A program made the position numbers and the translations under genes. From Burhinus oedicnemus (lineage: Eukaryota > Chordata > Aves > Charadriiformes > Burhinidae): 64,000 nucleotides of DNA. Position 1 is the stretch's first letter; each line of letters begins with the position of its first letter. Below, piece by piece: positions 24,187 to 34,948 of this stretch. The notes below the pieces were generated by a model, which saw only the letters and a list, made by a program, of their open reading frames with translations, made no database searches and had not been told where the DNA came from. Where the stretch lies: the NCBI GenBank assembly GCA_008921705.1, contig VFFE01007128.1:1359095-1423094 (forward strand), written 5' to 3'.

Positions 24187-27029
24187 TCACAAAGCCTATT
24201 GCATAATTAATTTCAGGAATGATGCTGGGGTTCTTTTGTTTTTAATAATGTATGTGATGAACAGTTTTTGGAGAGCTACAGATCTGATCACATGCAGAAA
24301 ATTTAATTATTCTTTAAATTATTTAAAGGACAGTGGCATTCTTCACCAGGTAACACACCTGTAGATTATCTCCTTGGAGACTTGAGTTCTTTCAGCCTAG
24401 AGTTCATAACAAGCTGGAAACCTTCAGGGCTGATCTGTAATGACAAGCACAGAGTCACCACACATGGGCAAGGAGTGTCAATGAAGCAGTGCGCAAGGCT
24501 GGACCTCCTCCTCCACCACACCTGACATTACTGAAAACATCAGCTGGTGCCAGAGCTGGAGGGTCAGACTCTTTCCTTGCAACTTTTCTCTTCCTTTTTG
24601 CTGCTGACAGAGCTGCAATACTCGTACTACCACATAGTGTTGGTTGCACTAGCAGAAAGCCGTGAAGTCAGGGCAATACACAGGGTTTGCCTATAGATAC
24701 CTGGTGAAGGTAATCTGCCATCACCTCCTTTTGGAGTCCATCACACCAGGATGCTGGTAGGGGAGTCTTTTGGGTACATTACAACAGTATTTAATATGCC
24801 ATGAGAATATCCAAGCCCCAAAACCCACAGAGGTGCATCATGCAAAACAAGCAAACCACACTATTTCACAACAGATGAGTTTTAACCAAGCTACATGAAA
24901 AAGCTGAGCTGTTTTTTAATGACCACCTAGAAACAGTGGCAGGGCAGCCCCTGAATGAGGTGACACCTGAGTGCAGTTGGGCTACCCAGGAGTTACTCAG
25001 CATCTAAAAAGATTGCACAAACCACTTAGAAAAATGCCTTCGAGACTTCCTTTTTCCAAAAAGAATGGTACCCCTGCAGACTATGAACATCAATTCTCTC
25101 CCCATCGAGGGAAAAATTATTTATTGTCCAGAATGATGGTGACAGAAATAAATGTTTTCAGATTACTGAGAGAGTTACACACAAGAAGAAAAGAATTCAA
25201 TCTGAGGTTTTACTTAAGAGGCAAAATCCATTAAGGCCTGGTCTTTTTCCCACTGATGTCTACAGCCCTTTGCCAGTGCTTTCAATGTCAGCAGAACTGT
25301 GCCTCTCTTACTTGTAAGGAAAGACTCATTCTGTGATGATTACAAATGGAAAGACTGAATAATACGTGCTGCTGAGACAGTCCCGTGACTGGGGAAAATT
25401 CCCTACATCTCCTGCTGCTGCTTTCACCATCATCATTTGGGCTATTTGATCTTGCAGTAGCGCTTGCAGAGCCAGTCAGTGCCGCAGGGGCCAGCTCTGA
25501 TGCTCCCAGCTCCAGGTCCAGCACCATAATTGGAAAGAGAAGAGCAGGTTAAGACAAACCCATCAGAATAGAGAGCTAAAGGCAGCAAGAGACGAACCCT
25601 TGCAGTGACGGAATTATCACAGCGTGGCTATTTCCAGGTTGCAATTTCCTGTAGACATACAGGAACAGTGGGAAAAAACAACTTACATGTGTTTCAATTA
25701 AAACCACTGTCCTGATCTTTTTACATTTCAAGATGAAAAAATAAATCTCAAAGTATCTGTATATGAATCCGGGAATGCATTTTCCTTCTAATTTCACAAG
25801 ACCTCCGTAGCGCTGCATATAGCTATTGAGACCATCTGTCTTCTCTTAGTCCCACCTAAGTATTCAGCAGCATTCGATATCAATGTACATTTAGCACCTC
25901 ACCATTTTCCCTTTCAGTTTGGTGACAGCATCCCCCTAGATGTCAGTGGGAACAGGAATAGGATCTGGAAGGAGTTGTGAATCTCTGTTAAGCTAATTTC
26001 CTTCTCTACAGAGTTTTCAGATAATCACTGTTTTAATCGTAGTATATTTTGCCAAGAGTTCTTTGTAGCAATCTAGTGCACTAAAACATATCACCAAATG
26101 AAAATTATCAGAAAAATTCACTGAATTGCCAGAGCCAGCCCACTAAGTTGCTTTAAGAGCTGACGGGGAAAGAAAGTGCCTGTGAAAATGTAGATGAGTG
26201 AGCGACTTGACTGGCTCTCGGGGGCCAGGGGTAAAACCACCAGCAATTGGGTGCCAGGAGAATAAGAGAGAGTACTGAAAATTCAACTGCCTCGATGTGT
26301 GGGCATGGATGACTAAAATGTCTTCTTTCCCATGCCATTTTTCTGGGAAAACAGTGTTTATATGTTTAGGAACAGAAGAGACATAAAAGAATTAAAATAC
26401 TGATTTTTCTCAGCAGGAAACAGAAGTCTACGCCACAACAGAAATCTTTCTCTATAATTTCACTGTAGTGAAAAAGTGACTCCTCTCTTTTCATTGACAA
26501 TATTGTACTTGCCAAGCAAAAGTCAAGTCAATAGCTTATAGCTCCTCAAAATGTAAGGTCTTGACATGTAAGGTCTTTGCTTTCAGTTAATGTAAACAGG
26601 CCATCACAAGAGAACTCAACTGTACCTTCTTGGTCTATTCCAGCTCAGAAACTGCTGAAGGATGGTCATCAGGGAGAGCGGGAATTGAGTATGGCTGTCT
26701 GGGGCTAGACTTTGTCCCTGTGGTTTTCCAGGACATCGTGCATTCTTGCAAATTTATTTGTAACATTATGCCTGCTTCCCATAAACTTGCTTTAGCTCAT
26801 TCATACTCGTGCACTAGTAGCCTTGTCATCCCTCAACCACAAAATTTACCACCAAGGTAAGGTGAAGGTTTGCTGCAGCAAGCTGAAGGACAAAAAAAAA
26901 AAGATAACATGGAAAAAGGGAAAAAAAGATATTTTTTTTTTTTCCATTGCTGCAGATATTCCATGCTAGTGCTTCCTACCAAGAGCCACTTTCGGGCTTA
27001 TCAAAATGGGATAGAGATGGTTTCATCAG

Positions 27030-27165
27030 TGTGCTACTGCTCCCTCAGCCACGATCTGACCTTGGGCAGGTAATTTATCTAGTCTGTGCATCAGTTTTCC
27101 CTTCTACAGAAAGGGGGAATTGAATTTTACCTTATAGGGGCATGCTGTGAAGCTGCAGAGTTTTA
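27030..27165 (+). mobile_element. MIR-type SINE fragment, diverged
   Basis: The core shows the familiar MIR order: CTGACCTTGGGCAGGTAATT at 27056-27075, then a CTGTGCATCAGTTTTCCC block, a CTTCTACAGAAAGGGGGAAT block and CTTATAGGGG at 27131-27140. This matches, in order and spacing, the MIR core and downstream region (a tRNA-derived CORE-SINE mobilised by L2-type LINEs). The upstream part (CTGCTCCCTCAGCCACGATC) fits the region before the core. The copy is diverged and both ends are approximate. MIR is old in amniotes and rare in birds. An A-rich tract and GAAT repeats follow 120-175 bp downstream, but I cannot tie them to this copy. Confidence 0.75.
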
Positions 27166-29049
27166 AGGCTGCTGTCAGCAGACCTAATAAAGGGAGAAGA
27201 TACAAGTCCCTGAGGCAGACACAGCTCTTAGGTGCATTTCCCAGGACTTTGGCCTTACAGTGCGTTTTACAAACAAGACCAGAAGGATTTAATAAAAAAA
27301 AAATTTAAAAAAAAGAAGAAAGAAAGAATGAATGAATGAAAGGTAAGTCTTAGTAAAAATTAAACATGAGATTAGCTACCTCTCAAAGTCATAAAATTAA
27401 ATTTAAAACTTCTAAATTACGAGAGCTTTCAGATGGAAATGCTACACGGTAGCTCAAATAGAATAGAAATAAAAAAACATTTATAATAACTGCCTTCCTG
27501 CTAACTACTTCTTTGCAGGTTGGGCTCAGTTTCCAGTTAACAGTTGCAGTGAACACAATGATTTTCTAAGTCGTAAACAACTCTGTTCAGAGCCTCCCAG
27601 CACCTGAGAGGGTCCCTGTGGTATTGTCCCCACGCTGCAGCCATGCCGCCGTCCCAGCAGAGCAGCAGCCCCTGCCCTGTGCATGGCAACCCCAGACCAC
27701 TCGCATCCTGCAGGAGTAACAACTGTGTCGAATACCCTGTTGGTCAGTTTTGGGTCCCCTGTCCTGTCCCCTCCTCCCCTCAGATGTGACCCCTCTACAT
27801 TTTTACACTTCCAACCCTCCAATGGGGCACGTAACAAAGTTGGCTGTCCTTGGTTGTTATAGCAATAAGTATAAGCAAGAGCCTCTCTGCATACCGTTCC
27901 TTGGCATCAACGACAAACATCGGTCTTATCACTCTGAGAGCTAAGAGTTTTCTGCACAGTATGCTGTTAATTTCAGCAGTTAGAAGAGGCCTAGCTAAAA
28001 AGTAAAATTACTGAACAAAATTGGTCCTGTTTTACCTCAAACCAGGACAGATTGATAACTGTCAGCACATAAATATCCAACAACATCCCTTACACCGGGC
28101 TGGTCTGCTCATTAATGGAAGAGGGCAAATCAATGCACTCCCAATAGGAAAGGAAAGGGACAAGAAATATCAACTGCCTTCTAGTCAGAGAGACCTTCCT
28201 CACTGGCAGATGCTGATTTGGGCTCGTATTTCCGTCAGGAGCAAGTGCATAGGTCTACAGCCCCATGCTGCAGCCACGGAAACAAAACATCTCTGGAACG
28301 CCTGTCAAATCTCTGCCCTCACTGATTCTCTGGAGGACTTTTTTGGTGGGTGTTTTTGGGTTTGTTTGGGGTTTTTTTTTCATTTTTTAATGATAAAAGC
28401 CTAAAATGGCTAAATATCTTCTTTATTTTTTCTCTAAACACTAAGACTAATTCTCAAAATCTGCAGTTCAAAAGGCATGAGAACCTCGAGATGGGTCCTG
28501 TAGGAGTGAGGTATGTTGCCTGACAAGGGGAAAGAGCAGCAAAGGGTGGCTGCACGCCGCCAAATCACGTGCAGCTAGGACACAAAGCACTCAGTGAGAC
28601 TATACAGCTTTCTTGCTGTAGTTAATACAGCAAAAGGTCCCTGAAGGGCCCACTGATAACGGCCGTTTTGACATACAGAATCATAAATCTGTGCTGTTTT
28701 CTGTTTGTCTTGCCACGCCACTCCTCTTGGCTCTCCAGGTGACCGAGTGGTCCCTCTGAAAAATCTTGTCCCAGAACATGCATTTATGGCAGTTTCTCGA
28801 GCAGCATTGCTTGCCAGATATTATTTCTGTTTGTTAGGCCTTTTGGCTGCTTGATATGTTGGAAATTTCACATTTTTCTACTCTTTTTCTCCTGCTTTTG
28901 AGTTGTTGTATTTATTCAAGATGAAAGCCAGATGTTATATTAATAAGAGAACTGCCTTTCCTAAAGGGAAACATTCATCAGTGCAGAAGCAGACGTTGTA
29001 GCTTTGCTGTGAGTTACTTAAATTCCTCCTTTTTTTTTCTTCTGAACAG
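27166..29049. other. non-coding stretch
   Basis: Contains an A-rich low-complexity tract (27288-27340, ending in three GAAT units) and GC-richer sequence at 27590-27760 and 28240-28340. At 28739-28854 a CTCTCCAG acceptor-like site is followed by 37 open codons (starting DRVVPLKNLVPEHAF) and a TGA, but there is no poly(A) signal close behind. No gene is recognised. Confidence 0.5.
27288..27340. repeat. A-rich low complexity with GAAT repeats
   Basis: A/T homopolymer blocks (27292-27314) grade into GAAGAAAGAAAG and three GAAT units (27326-27337). Confidence 0.85.
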
Positions 29050-29101
29050 GAAATCCAAGAAGATGTATTTGAAAGCAATAGTATTGTGACTGCAGAATAA
29101 A
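29050..29101 (+). other. candidate short terminal exon, unidentified
   Basis: A strong acceptor (CCTCCT, T-run, CTTCTGAACAG) is followed by sixteen codons, EIQEDVFESNSIVTAE, and a TAA at 29098-29100. The other two frames close with TGA at codons 14 and 9. A canonical AATAAA hexamer overlaps the stop (29096-29101). The acidic, polar peptide resembles a protein C-terminus, but I do not recognise it. A poly(A) hexamer this close to the stop would give a very short 3' UTR. The elements are seen directly; calling it an exon is inference. Confidence 0.25.
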
Positions 29102-32100
29102 AGCCATTTACCCTAATCCCTTTAAAAGTTGGTAAGAGGGATTTAAAAGTACTGAACTTTAAAAATGTTTAAATTTGAAGGAGAAACAAACATAAACCCA
29201 AAATATTTGGGGGGAAAAAAAAAAAAAAAGAAGAGTGTTTGGATATTTTACATAACAAAAACTTTTCAAATACAACACAGATGATTACTATCAAACCAGC
29301 TGTTGGAGTTTTTTGTGCCCAGTCGCTATTGATTTTCCTACAGAGTCTCTTCTCCCAAAGCCAGGGCCTTAGCATCAATGAACCTAAATGACATTTTTAC
29401 TTTATACTGAAATAAAAACATTCTACAAAAAAGCTCCTGTGATATTGTGCTGGACGGGTATATTGTGACTATTTTACTAGAGAGGGTGGGATGGGATGAC
29501 TTGGGAACAAGTCATTTGTGCAAAGATAAACTTCCTCATGCTACAGCCCAGGCGGGTGCTTGGGGGCTCAGTGGGGTGTTTATGACACCTGGGTTTGGCA
29601 TTTGTTGTGGAGCTGTGTGGGGTGCAACTCTAGGTCTGGTGCTAGAGGTGCAATGTGCTCGGTGGGTGCCTAATTTTCTTCTTCTCTTATTTCTTTTCAC
29701 GGTGGCAGGAATAACACCAACAGGAAGATCAACACAGAGGAAAAATGCAGTGTTTTCTCAATATCAGGATTCAAAGGCAAACAAAAAACACTTTTCCTGG
29801 AAAAAAAGACTTTACAATGGACCGATGGCCACAGTATTTCCCTGTAAGTGAGGGCAAGAACAGCCTCACGCATTGCCCCACCTCTTGCCCCTGCTGTCAT
29901 GGGCACACTGCTCACACTCATTAGTGGTCTGCATCCTTTCTAGTGCCAACCATAGCATAGAAATTTAACTTTAGGAGTATAACTTTTTAAGCAAAGACCC
30001 AAGCTTCTCACACATCCAAACTAACACTCTGAAGATATCTCTCCCATGTCTAAACTGTAATCTTTCATATTTAAATAAATAATGTATATATCAGAGCTTT
30101 CTAATATTATATGTTCATAAAAACAGTCATAATCCTGGTACCTGACTTACTAGGTTTTGGAAAACTCGTTAAACATGTAATGCAATTATCCATTTGTATA
30201 GAATTTTATATCTTTATTATTAAATATTTCCATTTTGCCACTGCTGGAATATTTTTAGAATTAATATAATCTGTTGTAATATAAAGAAGAATACTAGCAT
30301 AGCTATTTCACAAAATATGTTCCAGTTGAATGAGCTAATTGGCTTTTAATAATGAGACCCAGCCAATGGATCTACAAAGCAAGCTACTGGAGCTAAATGA
30401 TTTCAAAAGCTATCACATTTACAAGTTAATGTAGCGTAAATTATTCATGAGCATCTTATAAATAAGGGTAATAAGTTATTTCTAGGGCTAGTGTTGCCTT
30501 AAAATGAGGTTCTTCTGCAAAGCGCCTTTAGAAACAGAGCTTTGTGGAGCCCATATTTACTGTGTTTTTTGCTATTTTCACATGGAATTGTAGAAGTTTG
30601 GAAGTAGAAGGTAATTTATCAGCCCAGATTTCTTTCAGTCCACGTCTTTGCTAAGCCCTGACAATCCCCATGGTTTAGGAGTGAGCAGAGGCATCAGGGG
30701 CACTCAGTGTAACGTTCACCATTTCTGATTCCCTCCCTTAATGGCATATAGTTAGGGCTACCAAAACTGGAGAAGCCTCCTCTCTACCAGCAGAAATATT
30801 ATCTTTGGCTTAGCAGTAGATGTGGCACACAGAATTGAAAAAAGAGCCATCTACAACAGCCCATTGCTATCTCACACTGTGAAAAGCCCTTGCCCTTCCA
30901 CCTCCATCAATACAGAAACCAATCCCAGGGAAACTTCCGAATGTCGAACCCAGGAGACCTGCACAGAGGCATCAGCAATGCCCTTCTCCTTCACCACCTG
31001 GCCCTTTCTTTCATGGGCAGGTTCTGGCTTGTCCAGCAGATTGAACTACCCTCACCTGGGTGCAAAGCATCTGTGAAAAGTCAGTAAATTTTATGAACTG
31101 AACAAAATCTTCCCAACCCAGGCTTCGTCAGTCTCTTCCTGGGAGACCGGCAGAGTTTCAGTAGCAAGAGGTGAATCAAGAGCTTATAAAATTTAAAAAA
31201 TTTGGGGTAGGAGCTGGTTCAAGAGAAATTCTACAAGTAATGGGGAGTTTTGAACCTAAAGGAGAAACACTGATTTAGAGGGAAGGGTCTCCTAAGGGCA
31301 GGAGGAGGAAGGGGTTGGCTTGGTTTTAAGGTATTTATATTTTTAGATAGCCTTGCTACCATTGTCTTGCTTGGCCTGGCTCAAGGAATTCCAATTGTCA
31401 ACAGAAATAGGACTTGAGTTGCAGATGTTCAGGTTAGGGCTTTAGTTTGTATCAGCTCTGGATGCTTTTCTTCAGTACTCAGAATAGTTAAACTGGTTCA
31501 TCAAGAAATTGCTTTAATTTGTGAGAATATTTGAAAGTCAAATCTTCTAGTGTAGAATCCCCTGTCAAACATTACTTTTTATGCAAAAACAAGTGTTTTA
31601 TCTAAGATTTTTTTATTTTATATACAGTACCGAAGTCTACAAGTTCTAATTCTAGCTTAAGACCAACATATAAACACACAGCAAGATTAAGACAGGAATG
31701 CTTTCCCAGTTTAATTGCCTGTCTGAGTTACATCTTGGCAAAGTTCCTGATGATTTGTTTGTTTTCTTACGGAGGGTATTCTAGATATTTTCTCCATTTT
31801 CCTTACCAATACGGGATCTTAGATGACTAAGAAACATCAATTCCTGTACAACTGCAGACTTTCAGAAGAAGAAGAAACACCCCACCCTTTTCCATTCAGC
31901 GGTCATTATTTAGGATTGTTTTGATTTTGCTAGGTTTGCTGGGATTTTGAAGTCACAGCAAGATCTCTTCAGGCCTTGGAGGGAACTATGTGGTCCTCCT
32001 CATATTTCTGATTTGAATAATTAGATACAAATGGTATTTTTAAAGAATAGAGGAAACAGTTGATTTCACAATTGCTCATTGAGAGCCAGAGAGTATTGTA

Positions 32101-32942
32101 TTTTCTCTCAAAAAAGTAACTTGGCAAGATTCATTTATATTATCAGGAAACAGGATAGGGGGAAGACACTAGATGAACCATGTTCCTCTTATTCACTTGT
32201 TACATGGAGAATCTGTTCAGTACAAATTTGAAAGAGCAGCCTCTCATTAGATGCGTTAATCTCAATCTTAAAAATGACAACTGCTTCATTATCAAAGTTC
32301 ATCTGCACAACACAGGATACAAGCTTGAATCAGAGGATTTCTAGCAAAACATATGCCACTTACAGTAGAGATTTTCTCCTCAGGGGTCAGCTCAAGAACA
32401 TGGAGTCACTCCTCAAGAGATGCTAATTATTACCACCGGGCTCTCCAGCTTCCCATATCTGTTCAAGCTGCATTTTAGCCCTCCTTTCTCAACCATGAGT
32501 ATATAACAATCATAGCAATCTGTGACAGAAAGGTGGATATATAGACATAAATATCCACATGTGCATGACTTGCATGAGTACAGACACACCACACACACCC
32601 GCATTATAAAAGTCCAAAAACTCTCTCCACAGGGAAAGGAAAAAAGAGCAAACATCATCTCACTATTAATTAGGATATTAACACTATGTTTTTAAAAGGA
32701 GACAAAGAGGCACACGAATCCGTGAGGTGAGGTCTTCCACTTGGGCATCTTCCCCATGGTCACCTCAAAGTTTCTTTTCCACAAAGTTAAAATACAATTT
32801 TGCAGCAATAGCAAGCAAAGCAGATGGGTCAGCTAGTCTGCAGGAGACTAAAAGGGATGCCAGCAGTTAAAATACTTCTCTATATTTGTTTTAGAGGTAT
32901 GGTTCAATGAATATGCGTCCCCAAAACCACTATGGATTCTCC
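29102..32942. other. non-coding AT-rich stretch
   Basis: About 3.8 kb with no recognised gene. 30030-30330 is very AT-rich. An A15 run lies at 29215-29229. A 134-codon plus-strand frame at 29447-29851 crosses a GC-richer part (29540-29700) and has no recognisable domain. 30580-30640 faintly resembles a degraded amniote retroposon tail, but I cannot assign it. Confidence 0.55.
29215..29229. repeat. A15 homopolymer
   Basis: Fifteen A after GGGGGG. It is not attached to a recognised retroposon. Confidence 0.9.
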
Positions 32943-33457
32943 TGGTTTCAGCTGAGATAGACTTAATTTTCTTCCTAGTGGTTGTTGTGTTTCTAGATTT
33001 GGTATGAAAGGAATGTCAATAATGCATATTGGTTTAGTTCTTGCTAAGCGATGTTTATACTAGTCAAGGACTTTTTTCAGCTTCCCATAGAGGCTGAGAA
33101 GGAGCATAGACAGAACAATGAAATGGCCAATGGAATGTTCCATACTATAGAAGTCATGGTCAGTATATAAAAGTGGGTTGACCACGGCAGGGAGGAATCT
33201 GCAGTCTCAGGTCAGGCGAGGCAACCAATTCACCAGGCGGTGAGAGTGACTTGTGTATTGTATATTCTTTTACCATTAACATTATTGGTATTTTCCTTTT
33301 CTCTTATTGTTCTGTTAAACTATCTTTATCTCAACCAGCAAGTTGGTTTTTTTCTCCTTTCCCCTCCTTTTCTACCTCTTCTCCCTACCCTTCTTGAGGG
33401 GGAGTGGGGGGTGAGCGAGAGGCTGTGTGGTCCTAATTGCTGGCTAGGGTTAAACCA
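32943..33457 (+). mobile_element. solo LTR of an avian endogenous retrovirus (ERVL-like group)
   Basis: A 515 bp LTR running from TGGTTTCAGC to GGGTTAAACCA. It has the TG...CA ends of retroviral LTRs and a 6 bp terminal inverted repeat (TGGTTT/AAACCA). In order it contains TTTATACTAGTCAAGGACTT, a CCAAT box (33127-33131), a TATA box (TATATAAAA, 33164-33172), a TTAAACTATCTTTATCTCAA block in the R/U5 area (33315-33334), a pyrimidine-rich tract and a G-rich GTGAGCGAG segment before the end. I recognise this architecture from a common LTR family of bird genomes, which I believe is ERVL-related; the family name is not certain. No primer-binding site or gag/pol sequence follows, and no polypurine tract precedes, so it is a solo LTR left by LTR-LTR recombination. 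The 162-codon frame starting at 33240 lies largely in its R/U5 part and is not a gene. Confidence 0.88.
33164..33172 (+). promoter_or_regulatory. TATA box of the LTR promoter
   Basis: TATATAAAA, 33 bases downstream of a CCAAT box and inside the LTR at the position expected for the U3 promoter. Present-day activity is unknown. Confidence 0.7.
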
Positions 33458-34141
33458 TGATATTCAGTGCTTCATGAATGTTGTATCTCCTATCAGCTTG
33501 GCTTTGAGAGGGCACCCCCATGAAGCTCTGGTTCAAAACACAAATTGGTGTGATTCACTTACAGGTTGCGCAGAAGTCATATCTTTACAAGCAATACCAA
33601 GGTCTTTATGGAAGAAACAAGGAGCATTGTCAGTATTTGGGCATACCTATCAAAGTAGTTTCCATAAATATCCCAAAGGCAGATTAAAAGAAATAAAAAA
33701 AGAAGAAAGAAAAGTTTTTGTCAACTAATTTAAAATACTTAGTTTACGAGATACTGGAAAAGAAACCCCTACATTTTTGCAGACTTTTTTGAGGTCTGGT
33801 TTTCCCCCTCCTTTAATTAGTAATTTATTAAACATTTTAAAACCATTAAGGTTTGCCAAGCAGTTCCATCAAGCTCCATCCATCCATGAGTTTTCCATTG
33901 AGTGAAGAACAAATGAGCAATGTCAACGAGGCATTCAGCTAACAGGAACCAGGTGGTGCTTGACACCATATTTTCATGTTGTGCGTCATCGTGTTTCATT
34001 CTTGAGCTTGGTGTGACTTCCTGGGAGCAGTGCCAAGGTCAGGCAAATCATTATTTACAATTAATGACATTTTGAAGATTGTACACCCTTAAATTTCTCT
34101 TGTCCTTGTTTCTTTTGAACCAGTCTTAGTCGTCTTTTGGT
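33458..34141. other. non-coding stretch after the LTR
   Basis: No retroviral internal sequence and no second LTR are seen. It is ordinary AT-rich DNA with short frames only. Confidence 0.6.
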
Positions 34142-34190
34142 TTTGACTGTAAGCTCTTTGGAACAAGGATCACTATTTTCAGTGTTTGGA
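34142..34190 (+). mobile_element. possible L2/CR1-like LINE tail fragment
   Basis: TTTGACTGTAAGCTCTTTGG followed by AACAAGGATCACT resembles the conserved 3' segment of ancient amniote L2 and related CR1-clade LINEs (ACTGTAAGCTC...GGGACAAGGA...). The match is short, about 35 informative bases, and the terminal part is degraded. It could be coincidence. Confidence 0.35.
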
Positions 34191-34264
34191 AAAAGGCCAG
34201 AGTCTCCACAGACCAGCCTTCACGCCTGCACTCACCAGGAGACAAATGATGGCTTCACAGACGT

Positions 34265-34948
34265 ATGAAACACTGCTTTCTTCTCCCCAAGGAGAGGTTT
34301 GTTGTTCTTGAGCTGTCACCCACCATAAGGTCCTTAATTAACTCCTACAGCACAACTCAACTCCTAATTGCCTTTCTGCTGTTCCTTAACTGTCACATTT
34401 CTGTCCAGATTAAACTCTCAGCCGTTCCAGTGGTTCCTGGTGCCTTCTCCTCACTACAAGCACAACCCTGCCAAGCAGAGTCCAAGTCCACCTTCCACCC
34501 CCTTTCCAAACCTCCCTTACCACAGTCTCCATTGCAACCAGCACGGTCCCCTCTGGCAGACAGACCCAGGACCTGTGCACAGTCTCCATCTTCCCCCTCC
34601 AGGTTCACGGCATGGCTTCATTTTGCAGATTCCTGCTGCATGATATCTGTAAGATGCAATTTTCTTATATATTCAGCCATAAAAAAAGGTCACCAGCAAT
34701 ACATCTCCCATCTGATACAATCTTGCCTCACAAACTCAATCTTGTTGCTCATCCCCTTTCAGAACCCATCTGTGGACTGCTGCATGGCGTGTACCACCCA
34801 CCGGCAAACCCAGCCATCCCCCACTGCCTCATCACACCAATTCCCAGCTCCAGGCAGACACATTGCAACTTCACAGACAGAAACCTCTGTGATTTTTCCT
34901 ATTCAGCTCCTTCGGGTTGATTTAACATCTTATAATAAGTATTTTTAA
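34265..34948 (+). other. C-rich, G-poor block with a 227-codon open frame
   Basis: From about 34350 to 34910 the plus strand is markedly rich in C and poor in G, a strand asymmetry not seen in the neighbouring DNA. The longest open frame of the window (227 codons) lies here. Its translation is rich in Ser/Pro/Leu/Gln and has a hydrophobic N-terminal part, but no domain is recognised. Two more frames on the same strand are also partly open (34368-34643 and 34612-34920), as expected from skewed composition. It may be retroelement 3' UTR-derived, a lncRNA or neutral sequence. I do not call a protein gene. Confidence 0.2.

Larger units (their letters stand above)
19681..27029. other. non-coding stretch, no supported gene
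   Basis: Over 7 kb of mainly AT-rich sequence. It includes a 182-codon minus-strand open frame (22890-23438) and a 97-codon plus-strand frame (23733-24026), neither recognised. Simple repeats are an A14 run (21713-21726), ATAA repeats (24171-24186) and a T12 run (26932-26943). The 22550-22720 part is GC-richer. No RNA gene or clear transposon is visible. Confidence 0.5.

Noticed and set aside
28739..28854. Acceptor-like CTCTCCAG followed by 37 open codons and a TGA
   Set aside because: No poly(A) signal or donor follows, and the peptide is not recognised. Kept only as a remark in the region entry.
33240..33728. 162-codon plus-strand open frame
   Set aside because: It begins inside the R/U5 part of the LTR and runs into flanking DNA. 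The hydrophobic start comes from the LTR's T-rich tract, not from a gene.
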